A stretch of 12,490 nt of DNA from Methanospirillum hungatei. Its GTDB lineage: Archaea > Halobacteriota > Methanomicrobia > Methanomicrobiales > Methanospirillaceae. The stretch lies in assembly GCF_020216685.1 (NCBI RefSeq), contig NZ_JAIWNS010000152.1, positions 1 to 12,490 on the forward strand, read 5' to 3'. The number at the start of each line of letters is the position of its first letter. The first letter of the stretch is position 1. The notes beneath the pieces were generated by a model, which searched no databases, was not told the origin of the DNA, and saw only the letters and a list, made by a program, of their open reading frames with translations. The translations under genes and the position numbers were made by a program. Of this stretch, positions 6,953 through 12,490 are shown one piece after another.

Positions 6953-8149
6953 TTACATATCCCGGAACACCCGGGCAAGGCGGCTCATACCTTCCTCTAT
7001 CTGCTCTTTGGAGGAAGCAGAAAAGTTCAGTCTGATGGTTCTGCATCCCCCGTCATCAACATAAAAGGGAACGCCGGGCATCACTGCAACCCCTTCCTGA
7101 ATGCCCTTCTCAAATATCTCCATCGAATGCATGGAATCGGGCAGGGTCAGCATCAGGAACATCCCACCGACAGGATTCGTGTGACAGACGGTATCGGGGA
7201 GCAGATCCTCAATAAGGTCGATCATGAGCCGGCATCGCTCTCCATACTCGCGTCCCATCGCACGTATCTTCTCATCAGGATGATGCCTGGTCATATACTC
7301 GGTCAGGACCATCTGGGAGAAGAGGTTTGAGTGGAGATCTGCTGCCTGCTTTGCCCGGTTAAATGCGGCAAGAACCGGTCCGGGAGCCCGTATCCATCCG
7401 ATGCGAAGTCCTGGGGCGACTACTTTAGAGAATGATCCGCTCATCATGACCTGGTCTGGCAGGTGTTTCATCACCGGCTGGCGTGGCTTTCCGTCAAAGA
7501 AGAGTTCTCCAAAGGCATCATCTTCATAGAGCAGACAGTCGGTTCCGGAGAGGATGTCAGCCACCTCCCGTCGCCTCTTATCTGACCAGGTACATCCTGA
7601 CGGGTTTTGTGAATTCGGAATCCCGTAAAAGAACACCGGGTCTTCTGTCCTGATGGTATGTGCAAGAGTATCAGGGTCAGGTCCCTCATCATCGGGCGGA
7701 ACTGGAGAAAAAACAGGGCTATAAAATGAAAATGCCTCGATGGCACCCAGGTATCCGGGGCGTTCGATAAGGATCGAGTCTCCAGGGCTGGTCAGGATTT
7801 TCGCCATAAGGTCAAGAGCCTGCTGTGACCCATTTACTATCTGTATCTCATCCGGGCTGACCTGAAGTCCCAGCCGTGTATAATACCGGCGGGCTATTAT
7901 CTCCCGTAAGGGACGGTACCCGTCGGTGGTGGTATACTGCAGGGCTGCTCTTCCATGCTCATCAAAGACTGCTTCTGTTGCCTGCCTGATTCCTTGTAGA
8001 TCAAAGAGTGATGCATCAGGAAGCCCGCCTGCAAAAGAGATGATCCCGGGCACGGCTGATACCCTGAAGAGTTCGTCCAGAAATGAGGGCGGAAGGATCT
8101 GCATGCAGGAAGAAAACCGGTATGCAGGGCCGGCATCTGTACCAGTCAT
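6953..8149 (-). CDS. PLP-dependent aminotransferase, fold type I (LysN / aromatic aminotransferase-like)
   Basis: The 398-residue cytoplasmic enzyme belongs to the class I/II aminotransferases, in the subgroup of 2-aminoadipate (LysN) and archaeal aromatic aminotransferases, which also resembles the C-terminal half of MocR regulators. Motifs in order are: FAGGLPD (39-45), QYTTTDGYRPLRE (71-83), NGSQQALDL (106-114), PNSQNPSG with Asn182, EDDAFGE (209-215, PLP ring nitrogen Asp), SGSFSKVVAPGLRIGW (237-252) with PLP-binding Lys242, and substrate-carboxylate Arg373 in TIRLNFS. All catalytic residues are present. The substrate cannot be fixed; 2-oxoglutarate with an aromatic, branched or aminoadipate partner is usual. 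I start at ATG 8149; an upstream TTG would add 15 residues without family match and would run into the divergent promoter region. Confidence 0.88.
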   Translation of the reverse strand: MTGTDAGPAYRFSSCMQILPPSFLDELFRVSAVPGIISFAGGLPDASLFDLQGIRQATEAVFDEHGRAALQYTTTDGYRPLREIIARRYYTRLGLQVSPDEIQIVNGSQQALDLMAKILTSPGDSILIERPGYLGAIEAFSFYSPVFSPVPPDDEGPDPDTLAHTIRTEDPVFFYGIPNSQNPSGCTWSDKRRREVADILSGTDCLLYEDDAFGELFFDGKPRQPVMKHLPDQVMMSGSFSKVVAPGLRIGWIRAPGPVLAAFNRAKQAADLHSNLFSQMVLTEYMTRHHPDEKIRAMGREYGERCRLMIDLIEDLLPDTVCHTNPVGGMFLMLTLPDSMHSMEIFEKGIQEGVAVMPGVPFYVDDGGCRTIRLNFSASSKEQIEEGMSRLARVFRDM

Positions 8150-8197
8150 ACTGATCTGTTGACGTTTCCAGAAGAAATTCTTTTGATACAGCAAGCC

Positions 8198-8210
8198 TAT
8201 TATCTAAAGG
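8198..8210. promoter_or_regulatory. AT-rich divergent promoter core
   Basis: The 78-base gap between the aminotransferase start (8149) and the propeptide-like gene (8228) contains TATTATCTAAAG on the plus strand, or TTTAGATAATA on the minus strand. The spacing would put a plus-strand start near 8228 (leaderless) and a minus-strand start near 8175. No clear ribosome site precedes either ATG, in keeping with short or absent leaders. No operator-like repeat is obvious here. Confidence 0.35.
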
Positions 8211-8227
8211 CTCCTAATATCCTCTTT

Positions 8228-8938
8228 ATGCAAAGGTCTATGGGTCTTATGCTGATAATGGGGTTAGTTCTCATCTGCGGGGTATTTGTTCTGGCAGATA
8301 CCCTCAGTGTTGTAAAAAAGGATGGTGAAATGGTGAAAGCACCTGTCGGGGATGTACAGAATGAATCAATGCAGGGTGAGCTCTTAGTCAGGTTTAACCC
8401 TGAACTCTTGAACACAACAGCCCTGCAGGCGGCTGCCAATGCTTCTCATGCATATATCGGGGCAACAGTGAAGACGGACTATAATGAGCTCGGACTTCCC
8501 GGACTCCAGCTGGTTCAGCTCCCGCCGGGGATGACTCTGGAAGAGAGTATTGCATATTACCAGAGCCTTCCGTATGTGAAATATGCAGAGCGGAATGTTG
8601 TATACTCGATTGAGGGCAGCACCGGGGCCAAAGAAGGGAAGAATGTAACTTCGGATTTTGGGGCTCTCACACAAAACGGCACACCGGAGCGACCAGCCCG
8701 CCTGCTTGTCCAGTTCAATGCCAAGGCATTTTCTGATGGTGCAAACCTTTCTGCAAATGCAAACCAGACTCATGCATCACTGAATGCAACGTTGCTCAAA
8801 GATTTCACCCCCGAAGGTCTGTCCGGGCTGCATCTTGTAGAACTTTCCGGGAACATGACTCCATCTGAAGGGGTACAGGCGTATAAAAATCAGACATCTG
8901 TCATATATGCAGAGCCTGACTACGAGATCAGACTGTGA
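8228..8938 (+). CDS. Secreted protein of two tandem subtilisin-propeptide-like domains, no protease domain
   Basis: The 236-residue protein begins with a signal peptide (about 1-23, cleavage near VLA|D). Two similar domains follow at about 49-127 and 156-235. Each reads like the N-terminal prodomain of fervidolysin-type subtilases: a strand (GELLVRFN / ARLLVQFN), a helix with small residues and a His, a strand ending in PGLQLVQLP / SGLHLVELS, the GMTLEESIAYY / NMTPSEGVQAY helix, and a closing VKYAERN / VIYAEPD strand. Normally such a domain precedes a subtilase catalytic domain, which is absent; the reading frame ends right after repeat 2. Nine N-glycosylation sequons (Asn45, 62, 71, 139, 173, 179, 186, 209, 221) support a surface or secreted location. 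A protease inhibitor or folding helper acting in trans is the likely role (inference). The start at ATG 8228 gives the best signal peptide; ATG 8240 is possible. Confidence 0.78.
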   Translation: MQRSMGLMLIMGLVLICGVFVLADTLSVVKKDGEMVKAPVGDVQNESMQGELLVRFNPELLNTTALQAAANASHAYIGATVKTDYNELGLPGLQLVQLPPGMTLEESIAYYQSLPYVKYAERNVVYSIEGSTGAKEGKNVTSDFGALTQNGTPERPARLLVQFNAKAFSDGANLSANANQTHASLNATLLKDFTPEGLSGLHLVELSGNMTPSEGVQAYKNQTSVIYAEPDYEIRL

Positions 8939-8946
8939 GAACCGGT

Positions 8947-8952
8947 AAAAAA
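8947..8952 (-). terminator. T6 terminator of the minus-strand protease operon
   Basis: On the minus strand a TTTTTT run lies 12 bases beyond the stop of the gene at 8965-10305, within the 26-base gap between two converging genes. An archaeal T-tract terminator for the operon reading from the subtilase fits. No similar T run serves the plus-strand gene here. Confidence 0.4.
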
Positions 8953-8964
8953 TGATACGAGGTA

Positions 8965-10305
8965 TTACAGGGCCGGCATCTGAAATGTCCCATCCCTGAT
9001 ATCACCGACCCATTTTTGAAACATTCTCATCCCTTCAATCATCTTTCTCCCATACTTTTCAAAGAACGCCTCTTCCTCTTCAGGTGCGGGTGGTTTTTCC
9101 AGGTATTCAAGAAGGGCCGATTCTCCGTCAAAATCAGTGCAGGCAAACCTGATGAAAAAATCACCATACGGGGCCATCATCGCTTCACCGGTGACGGTCG
9201 CGATATGATAGGGATGTGAAATGAGAGCAGGGGCCAGATCATTGGAGTACATAATCCCTGCTTTCTGCAGTTCATTCGTGAGCGGGTTCATATCGACCAT
9301 GAAGTAAAATCCGGCCCTGGGGACCGTGACCCTGATTCCCTCAATGGTCCCGCACATACGTGCAAGCCTGCTGGTCATGATCCGGAGTATATTTCTGACC
9401 GCCTCCAGGTACTGATCCATCTCTTCTTCTGACCGGTATGCGGCAATACCTGCCTCCTGAAGTGGTGCGGCAGAACTGGTATAGATGGTTGCGGCAATCT
9501 TTGCGACGTCACGAATCGTCGATGAACTGATTCCCTCTGGCATGATGCAGCTTCCAAGCCTGAATCCCCCTGCACCCATCCCGGCAGAAAGACTGTGAAT
9601 GACAAAGGTGCCCTCCGGGTATATCTTTCCCATGCTTACAAATTGACCCGGGTCATAGGTGAGCAGGCTGTAGACCTCATCAGCGAGGATGAAGGTGTTG
9701 TATTTCCTGCATATGTTTGCAATGTCATTTAGTTCGTCTTTGGTATACAGTGCCCCGGTCGGGTTGCCTGGATTATTCAGGATGAGCAGGTGCTGGGTTT
9801 TTACCAGTCCCTTGAGCATCGCTTCCAGAGTCTGCGGACGGATCTTAAAGTTATTGGCACCGTGGGTATAGAGCCGGTAATAGGGAACATTCAGGATCCT
9901 GAGCTGCGGCAGATATCCAAGCCAACCAGGAGAAGGGATGATGACAGACCCGGTTATCAGTGTAAAGATGGAGAAGATAAGTCCTTTGGCACCATGCCCG
10001 GTTATCACCCGGTATGGCTCAACATCCAGATCAAATCGGTTTTTATAAAAGGATGCAACCGCTTGACGTATCTCAGTGTTCCCAATCGGGTCAGCGTATG
10101 ATCCCATCCCGCTGTGAAGGGAGAGCGCTTTTTTGAGCGGTGCCGGAACCGGAAAAGGAGATTGCCCGAGGCCAAACTGAAAGACCTCTTCCTGACATCC
10201 TTTCTCCGCACAACGCTCCTGCTGCTCTTCAATTAATCGAAAATATCGAAGGTTTTCCGGTATCTGGATCCGGTCCACCTTGGCATCGATGATAATGCCG
10301 GCCAT
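8965..10305 (-). CDS. Aminotransferase-fold protein lacking the PLP-binding lysine
   Basis: The 446-residue protein is full length for a class I/II aminotransferase and keeps most landmarks: GSYADPIGNTEIRQAV (68-83), GHGAKGLIF (103-111), NNPGNPTG (177-184, Asn181), ADEVYSLL (208-215, Asp209 and Tyr212), the SxSx(8)FRLG block (238-251) with Arg249, and the carboxylate-binding Arg386 in FFIRFACTD. In that block, where homologues have the Schiff-base lysine (SLSK..GFRxG), residue 241 is alanine (codon GCC). No lysine lies nearby. It therefore cannot form the internal aldimine and may be a pseudoenzyme, bind PMP, or do other chemistry (inference). It is the last gene of the run starting with the subtilase, 26 bases after the DUF4389 gene. 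I start it at ATG 10305; an in-frame GTG at 10320 lies inside an inverted repeat. Confidence 0.85.
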   Translation of the reverse strand: MAGIIIDAKVDRIQIPENLRYFRLIEEQQERCAEKGCQEEVFQFGLGQSPFPVPAPLKKALSLHSGMGSYADPIGNTEIRQAVASFYKNRFDLDVEPYRVITGHGAKGLIFSIFTLITGSVIIPSPGWLGYLPQLRILNVPYYRLYTHGANNFKIRPQTLEAMLKGLVKTQHLLILNNPGNPTGALYTKDELNDIANICRKYNTFILADEVYSLLTYDPGQFVSMGKIYPEGTFVIHSLSAGMGAGGFRLGSCIMPEGISSSTIRDVAKIAATIYTSSAAPLQEAGIAAYRSEEEMDQYLEAVRNILRIMTSRLARMCGTIEGIRVTVPRAGFYFMVDMNPLTNELQKAGIMYSNDLAPALISHPYHIATVTGEAMMAPYGDFFIRFACTDFDGESALLEYLEKPPAPEEEEAFFEKYGRKMIEGMRMFQKWVGDIRDGTFQMPAL

Positions 10306-10320
10306 GTGAGAGAGTCTCAC
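10306..10320. repeat. Perfect inverted repeat GTGAGA-GAG-TCTCAC next to the start codon
   Basis: Six-base arms separated by three bases (plus strand GTGAGAGAGTCTCAC) touch the ATG of the lysine-less aminotransferase gene. In the mRNA it would form a six-pair hairpin exactly where a ribosome would bind, and no ribosome site is seen there. It could restrain translation of this last gene of the operon, or be a protein-binding site. Confidence 0.45.
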
Positions 10321-10331
10321 AGAGACAGCAA

Positions 10332-10631
10332 TTAAACTTTCTCTTCCTCATAGATGCTGACCGGTGACGGGAGGATCCCCGGCCGTTCATCCGTCATATA
10401 TGAGGTATATGGGAGGATATGGACATAATACTCCAGGTACCCCTGGATAAAATCAGAAAGACCCTGTGATCTGCGGCCAAGGATGAGAACCACGAAAAAC
10501 TGGATGAGCATGCAGATGCCGGCGATAAATCCGTATATCATCAGGACTATCCCCATCAGGAATGAATACACAATACGGATGAATAGTTCAATTCTGCCAG
10601 CTTCTTCTTCATATGCAAATAACTGCTTCAT
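10332..10631 (-). CDS. DUF4389 family membrane protein, 99 aa
   Basis: The protein has a hydrophobic stretch at about 17-51, enough for two tight membrane helices (IRIVYSFLMGIVLMIYGF and IAGICMLIQFFVVLIL). The DUF4389 signature follows: LGRRSQGLSDFIQGYLEYY (51-69), then the HILPYTSYMTDERPG tail (71-85). The family has no known function; in bacteria it is often one or two copies of this unit in the membrane. The ATG at 10631 is preceded by GGTGA, which contains the TGA stop (10639-10641) of the cohesin-like gene, so translation is probably coupled to it. The role in this operon is unknown; membrane attachment of, or help for, the secreted proteins is only a guess. Confidence 0.75.
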   Translation of the reverse strand: MKQLFAYEEEAGRIELFIRIVYSFLMGIVLMIYGFIAGICMLIQFFVVLILGRRSQGLSDFIQGYLEYYVHILPYTSYMTDERPGILPSPVSIYEEEKV

Positions 10632-10638
10632 GGTCTCT

Positions 10639-11151
10639 TCACCGAGCTGCCGGAATCATCGGGTTTGGACCTGCTCCGGATATCACTATGCTTGCGGTCT
10701 TACTCACCGGGTCATACCGGCCGTTCCTGTCATCGTCAATGACAACCGGTTGGGCACTCAATGTTGCGTACCCTGCGGTCAAAGCATGGATGTTCACTTT
10801 CGCAAGATTTGCTATGGATAGTGCCGGTTCAACCTGATTTCCAAGGTCAGCGCCCTGAATAAGGATGGTCGTACTGTTGATATGTTCAACTGTATTCATG
10901 GAAACCCATGAAGGGAAGCTTATCTCACCAAATGATGCGACGGTCGGGTTATCGAGGGTAAGGTAGAGGGCATATCCTGAAATTCCCGCATTACATCCTT
11001 CCATAATGAGATCTATCGCCGGCTCTTCTCCGGGGTTGGACTCGACAACCGACGGATTAAAGAAGAGGAGTGAGTATGCTGACACTGGTGCAATAAGGCC
11101 GGCAATGAGGATCAGTGCACCAAGCACTCCGATAGTATATGTCTGTTTCAT
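10639..11151 (-). CDS. Secreted cohesin-like protein, 170 aa
   Basis: A signal peptide (about 1-25, cleavage near VSA|Y) is followed by one domain of about 130 residues with the cohesin-type beta-sandwich pattern: SNPGEEPAIDLIMEG (38-52), ISGYALYLTLDNPTVASF (57-74), then LAKVNIHALTAGYATLSAQ (116-134) and an Asp-rich DDDRNGRYDP (139-148). Cohesins bind dockerin modules; archaeal examples are known from Archaeoglobus. No membrane anchor is seen at the C-terminus, so it may be released or held through a partner. The gene directly upstream encodes a subtilase ending in dockerin-like EF-hands. ATG 11151 is chosen because of the excellent AGGTGAT four bases upstream; an in-frame GTG at 11160 would lie within that site. 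The cohesin call is from pattern alone; a related beta-sandwich is the alternative. Confidence 0.65.
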   Translation of the reverse strand: MKQTYTIGVLGALILIAGLIAPVSAYSLLFFNPSVVESNPGEEPAIDLIMEGCNAGISGYALYLTLDNPTVASFGEISFPSWVSMNTVEHINSTTILIQGADLGNQVEPALSIANLAKVNIHALTAGYATLSAQPVVIDDDRNGRYDPVSKTASIVISGAGPNPMIPAAR

Positions 11152-11155
11152 CTGT

Positions 11156-11162
11156 ATCACCT
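11156..11162 (-). promoter_or_regulatory. Ribosome-binding site AGGTGAT overlapping the subtilase stop codon
   Basis: AGGTGAT on the minus strand is a seven-base match to the archaeal 16S rRNA 3' end, four bases before ATG 11151. It includes part of the TAG stop (11161-11163) of the subtilase gene. It fixes the start of the cohesin-like gene and points to translational coupling of the two. Confidence 0.7.
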
Positions 11163-12490
11163 ACACCATCTGGTATAATTTCACGACATCACCAAATCCG
11201 ATAAATCCGCTCTTATCAAAGTCAAACTGACCGATTGGTTCCTCTTTCATGGCAAAGAGGATCTGGTTAAAGAGGAGTTTTGGATCTTCGTATTCAAGCC
11301 AGCCGTTTCCGTTAATGTCTTCAAAGAGTCCGTCATCGTCCGCGTCGGTCGGAACCGGGTAAAAGCCTCCTTTTCCGTCAGGGAATGGCTTCACCGGCTG
11401 ATACGGTGGTTTGACATGTATGTAATTCTCTTTCTCTGCTATTGAGCTGAGACCTTCCTTGGAGATGGTAAGGGTTATCGAATATTTCCCTGGTTTCATA
11501 TACAGGTGGGTGGGATTCTGCAAGGTTGATTCAGACCCGTCACCAAATGTCCAGTGCCAGGTTTCCGGCTCACCTGATGACATATCAACAAACTGGACGT
11601 TCAGGGGTATTGTGCCTGATACCGGTTCTGCCTTAAATTCAGCATTTAACGGGAGAACCAGACTGAGCGGTTTATATGCATTCAGCCTTCCCCCGGTTAC
11701 ACAGGTTGTATTCAGCCAGAATTTCTGGTCAACAGAGTTGAGAATCAGGTTCTTTATCTGACCTGCATCATATCCGGGCTTTTCACTCTTGATAAGTGCT
11801 GCTGTACCGGATACGAAAGGAACAGACATTGACGTCCCATCCATGAACCCGTAATCACCCGGAAGAGTGCTGTAGATATTCTGCCCGGGTGCAAGAAGGT
11901 CAACAGAAACAGCACCATAATTGGAGAACCATGTGAGCATATCATACTCATCACTTGCACCGACAGATATGATATTGGCCGAGTTATATCCTGCCGGATA
12001 ATAGGGTATTTCATCGTTATCATACCCGTCATTTCCGGCAGCACAGACAAAGAGTGCATTTGTACTGTCAATGGTCTCCTTCAGGGCTTCACTGTAGATA
12101 TGAGATCCCCATGAACAGGAGATGATGTCTGCACCCTCTTCCTTGGCATACACAATTCCCATGATCTCAAGAGCCGTGTTGCTGACGCCGGTTGCATCAA
12201 AAACCTTCACCGGAAGGATCTTAGAGTTCCAGCTGACTCCGGCAATTCCGATTGCATTATCAGTAACCGCACCAATGGTCCCTGCACAATGGGTTCCATG
12301 ACCGTTGTCGTCCATGGGGTCTTCATCAAAGTTTACAAAGTCAAATCCTTTCAGGCAGTTAGCCGCAAGATCCTCATGGTTGTAATCAACTCCTGAATCG
12401 ATCACTGCCACAATGACATCAGATGATCCGGTGGATATATTCCACGCCTCCGGAGCACTGATATCTGCCCTGCCTGCACTACTGTTCAGG
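11161..12490 (-). CDS. Secreted subtilisin-like serine protease with PKD and dockerin-like C-terminal modules (N-terminus outside window)
   Basis: The frame is open to the window edge; 442 residues are visible and the signal peptide and propeptide lie outside. Numbering from the first full codon, the S8 catalytic triad is Asp31 (VIDSGVD), His64 (NGHGTHCAG) and Ser220 (DGTSMSVP), with oxyanion Asn153 (AAGND). All are intact, so it should be an active endopeptidase. After the catalytic domain (to about 275) comes a PKD domain (283-360, with WTFGDG 313-318), a linker (361-380), and a pair of calcium-loop motifs (DADDDG 382-387 with DINGNGWLEYED 391-402, and DFDKSGFIGFGD 423-434) that resemble a type I dockerin. 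PKD modules extend surface proteins; dockerins bind cohesins. A cohesin-like gene follows directly and is translationally coupled. The protein is probably exported and works at or outside the cell surface. Confidence 0.92.
   Translation of the reverse strand, partial: LNSSAGRADISAPEAWNISTGSSDVIVAVIDSGVDYNHEDLAANCLKGFDFVNFDEDPMDDNGHGTHCAGTIGAVTDNAIGIAGVSWNSKILPVKVFDATGVSNTALEIMGIVYAKEEGADIISCSWGSHIYSEALKETIDSTNALFVCAAGNDGYDNDEIPYYPAGYNSANIISVGASDEYDMLTWFSNYGAVSVDLLAPGQNIYSTLPGDYGFMDGTSMSVPFVSGTAALIKSEKPGYDAGQIKNLILNSVDQKFWLNTTCVTGGRLNAYKPLSLVLPLNAEFKAEPVSGTIPLNVQFVDMSSGEPETWHWTFGDGSESTLQNPTHLYMKPGKYSITLTISKEGLSSIAEKENYIHVKPPYQPVKPFPDGKGGFYPVPTDADDDGLFEDINGNGWLEYEDPKLLFNQILFAMKEEPIGQFDFDKSGFIGFGDVVKLYQMV

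Noticed and set aside
6545..7330. 261-residue open frame on the plus strand across the TPR and aminotransferase genes
   Set aside because: It spans the gap between two well-supported minus-strand genes, has no motif and reads as antisense of TPR repeats and the aminotransferase C-terminus.
8228..8300. Possible lipoprotein signal at LICG in the propeptide-like protein
   Set aside because: The residue before Cys should be Gly, Ala or Ser; here it is Ile and the Cys lies within the hydrophobic core, so ordinary cleavage near VLA|D is more likely.
8384..8773. 129-residue minus-strand open frame inside the propeptide-like gene
   Set aside because: The plus-strand frame has a signal peptide, repeats and sequons; the opposite frame shows no domain and many Cys and Arg typical of antisense translation.
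11161..12411. Start of the subtilase at a GTG codon at 12411
   Set aside because: The frame continues to the window edge with typical subtilase sequence (SAPEAWNISTGSSD) upstream of the catalytic Asp, so that GTG is an internal valine and the gene is cut by the window.
1..12490. CRISPR array, tRNA or rRNA genes, insertion sequences, phage genes
   Set aside because: No regularly spaced repeats, no cloverleaf or rRNA segments recognised, no transposase or integrase motifs, and almost no non-coding room.

Overview
The window looks like chromosomal DNA of a methanogenic archaeon, most likely a member of the Methanomicrobiales (a Methanospirillum-like organism is my guess, not shown). The grounds are: short AT-rich TATA-like promoters and T-rich stretches instead of bacterial -35/-10 boxes and hairpin terminators; AGGTGAT-type ribosome sites; an archaeal class I aldolase; and secreted proteins of the PKD, EF-hand/dockerin and cohesin-like types that are common in these methanogens. 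No rRNA, tRNA, CRISPR, insertion sequence or phage gene is seen. Coding density is very high and no gene-free stretch exceeds about 85 bases.

Layout. (1) 1-429: the 3' end of an unknown gene, a perfect 14-base palindrome just after its stop, and an 80-residue hypothetical protein. (2) 512-2459: a two-gene sugar-phosphate operon, class I fructose-bisphosphate aldolase overlapped by a phosphofructokinase whose active-site signature is that of the pyrophosphate-using type; together they interconvert fructose 6-phosphate and triose phosphates. (3) 2461-6303: an ABC-2 (NatA/NatB-like) exporter. The ATPase is on the minus strand, divergent from two overlapping permease genes. The first permease carries at its C-terminus what reads as a PrsW-type glutamyl intramembrane protease domain. 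(4) 6326-8149: on the minus strand, a PLP aminotransferase of the LysN/aromatic subgroup followed by a TPR protein. (5) 8228-8938: on the plus strand, a secreted protein made of two tandem subtilisin-propeptide-like domains and no protease domain. (6) 8965-12490: a minus-strand run of four genes in transcription order: a secreted subtilase with PKD and dockerin-like EF-hand modules (5' end outside the window), a secreted cohesin-like protein, a DUF4389 membrane protein, and an aminotransferase homologue in which the PLP-binding lysine is alanine.

How the parts may work together. The subtilase and the cohesin-like protein are translationally coupled and carry the two halves of a dockerin-cohesin pair, so a cell-surface or secreted protease complex is plausible. 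The free-standing double propeptide protein close by could act in trans as inhibitor or folding aid of such a protease. The ABC exporter with an attached intramembrane protease is a second envelope-related system. The lysine-less aminotransferase at the end of the protease operon is the strongest single oddity. All functional links are inferred from gene order and motifs; no database search was possible.
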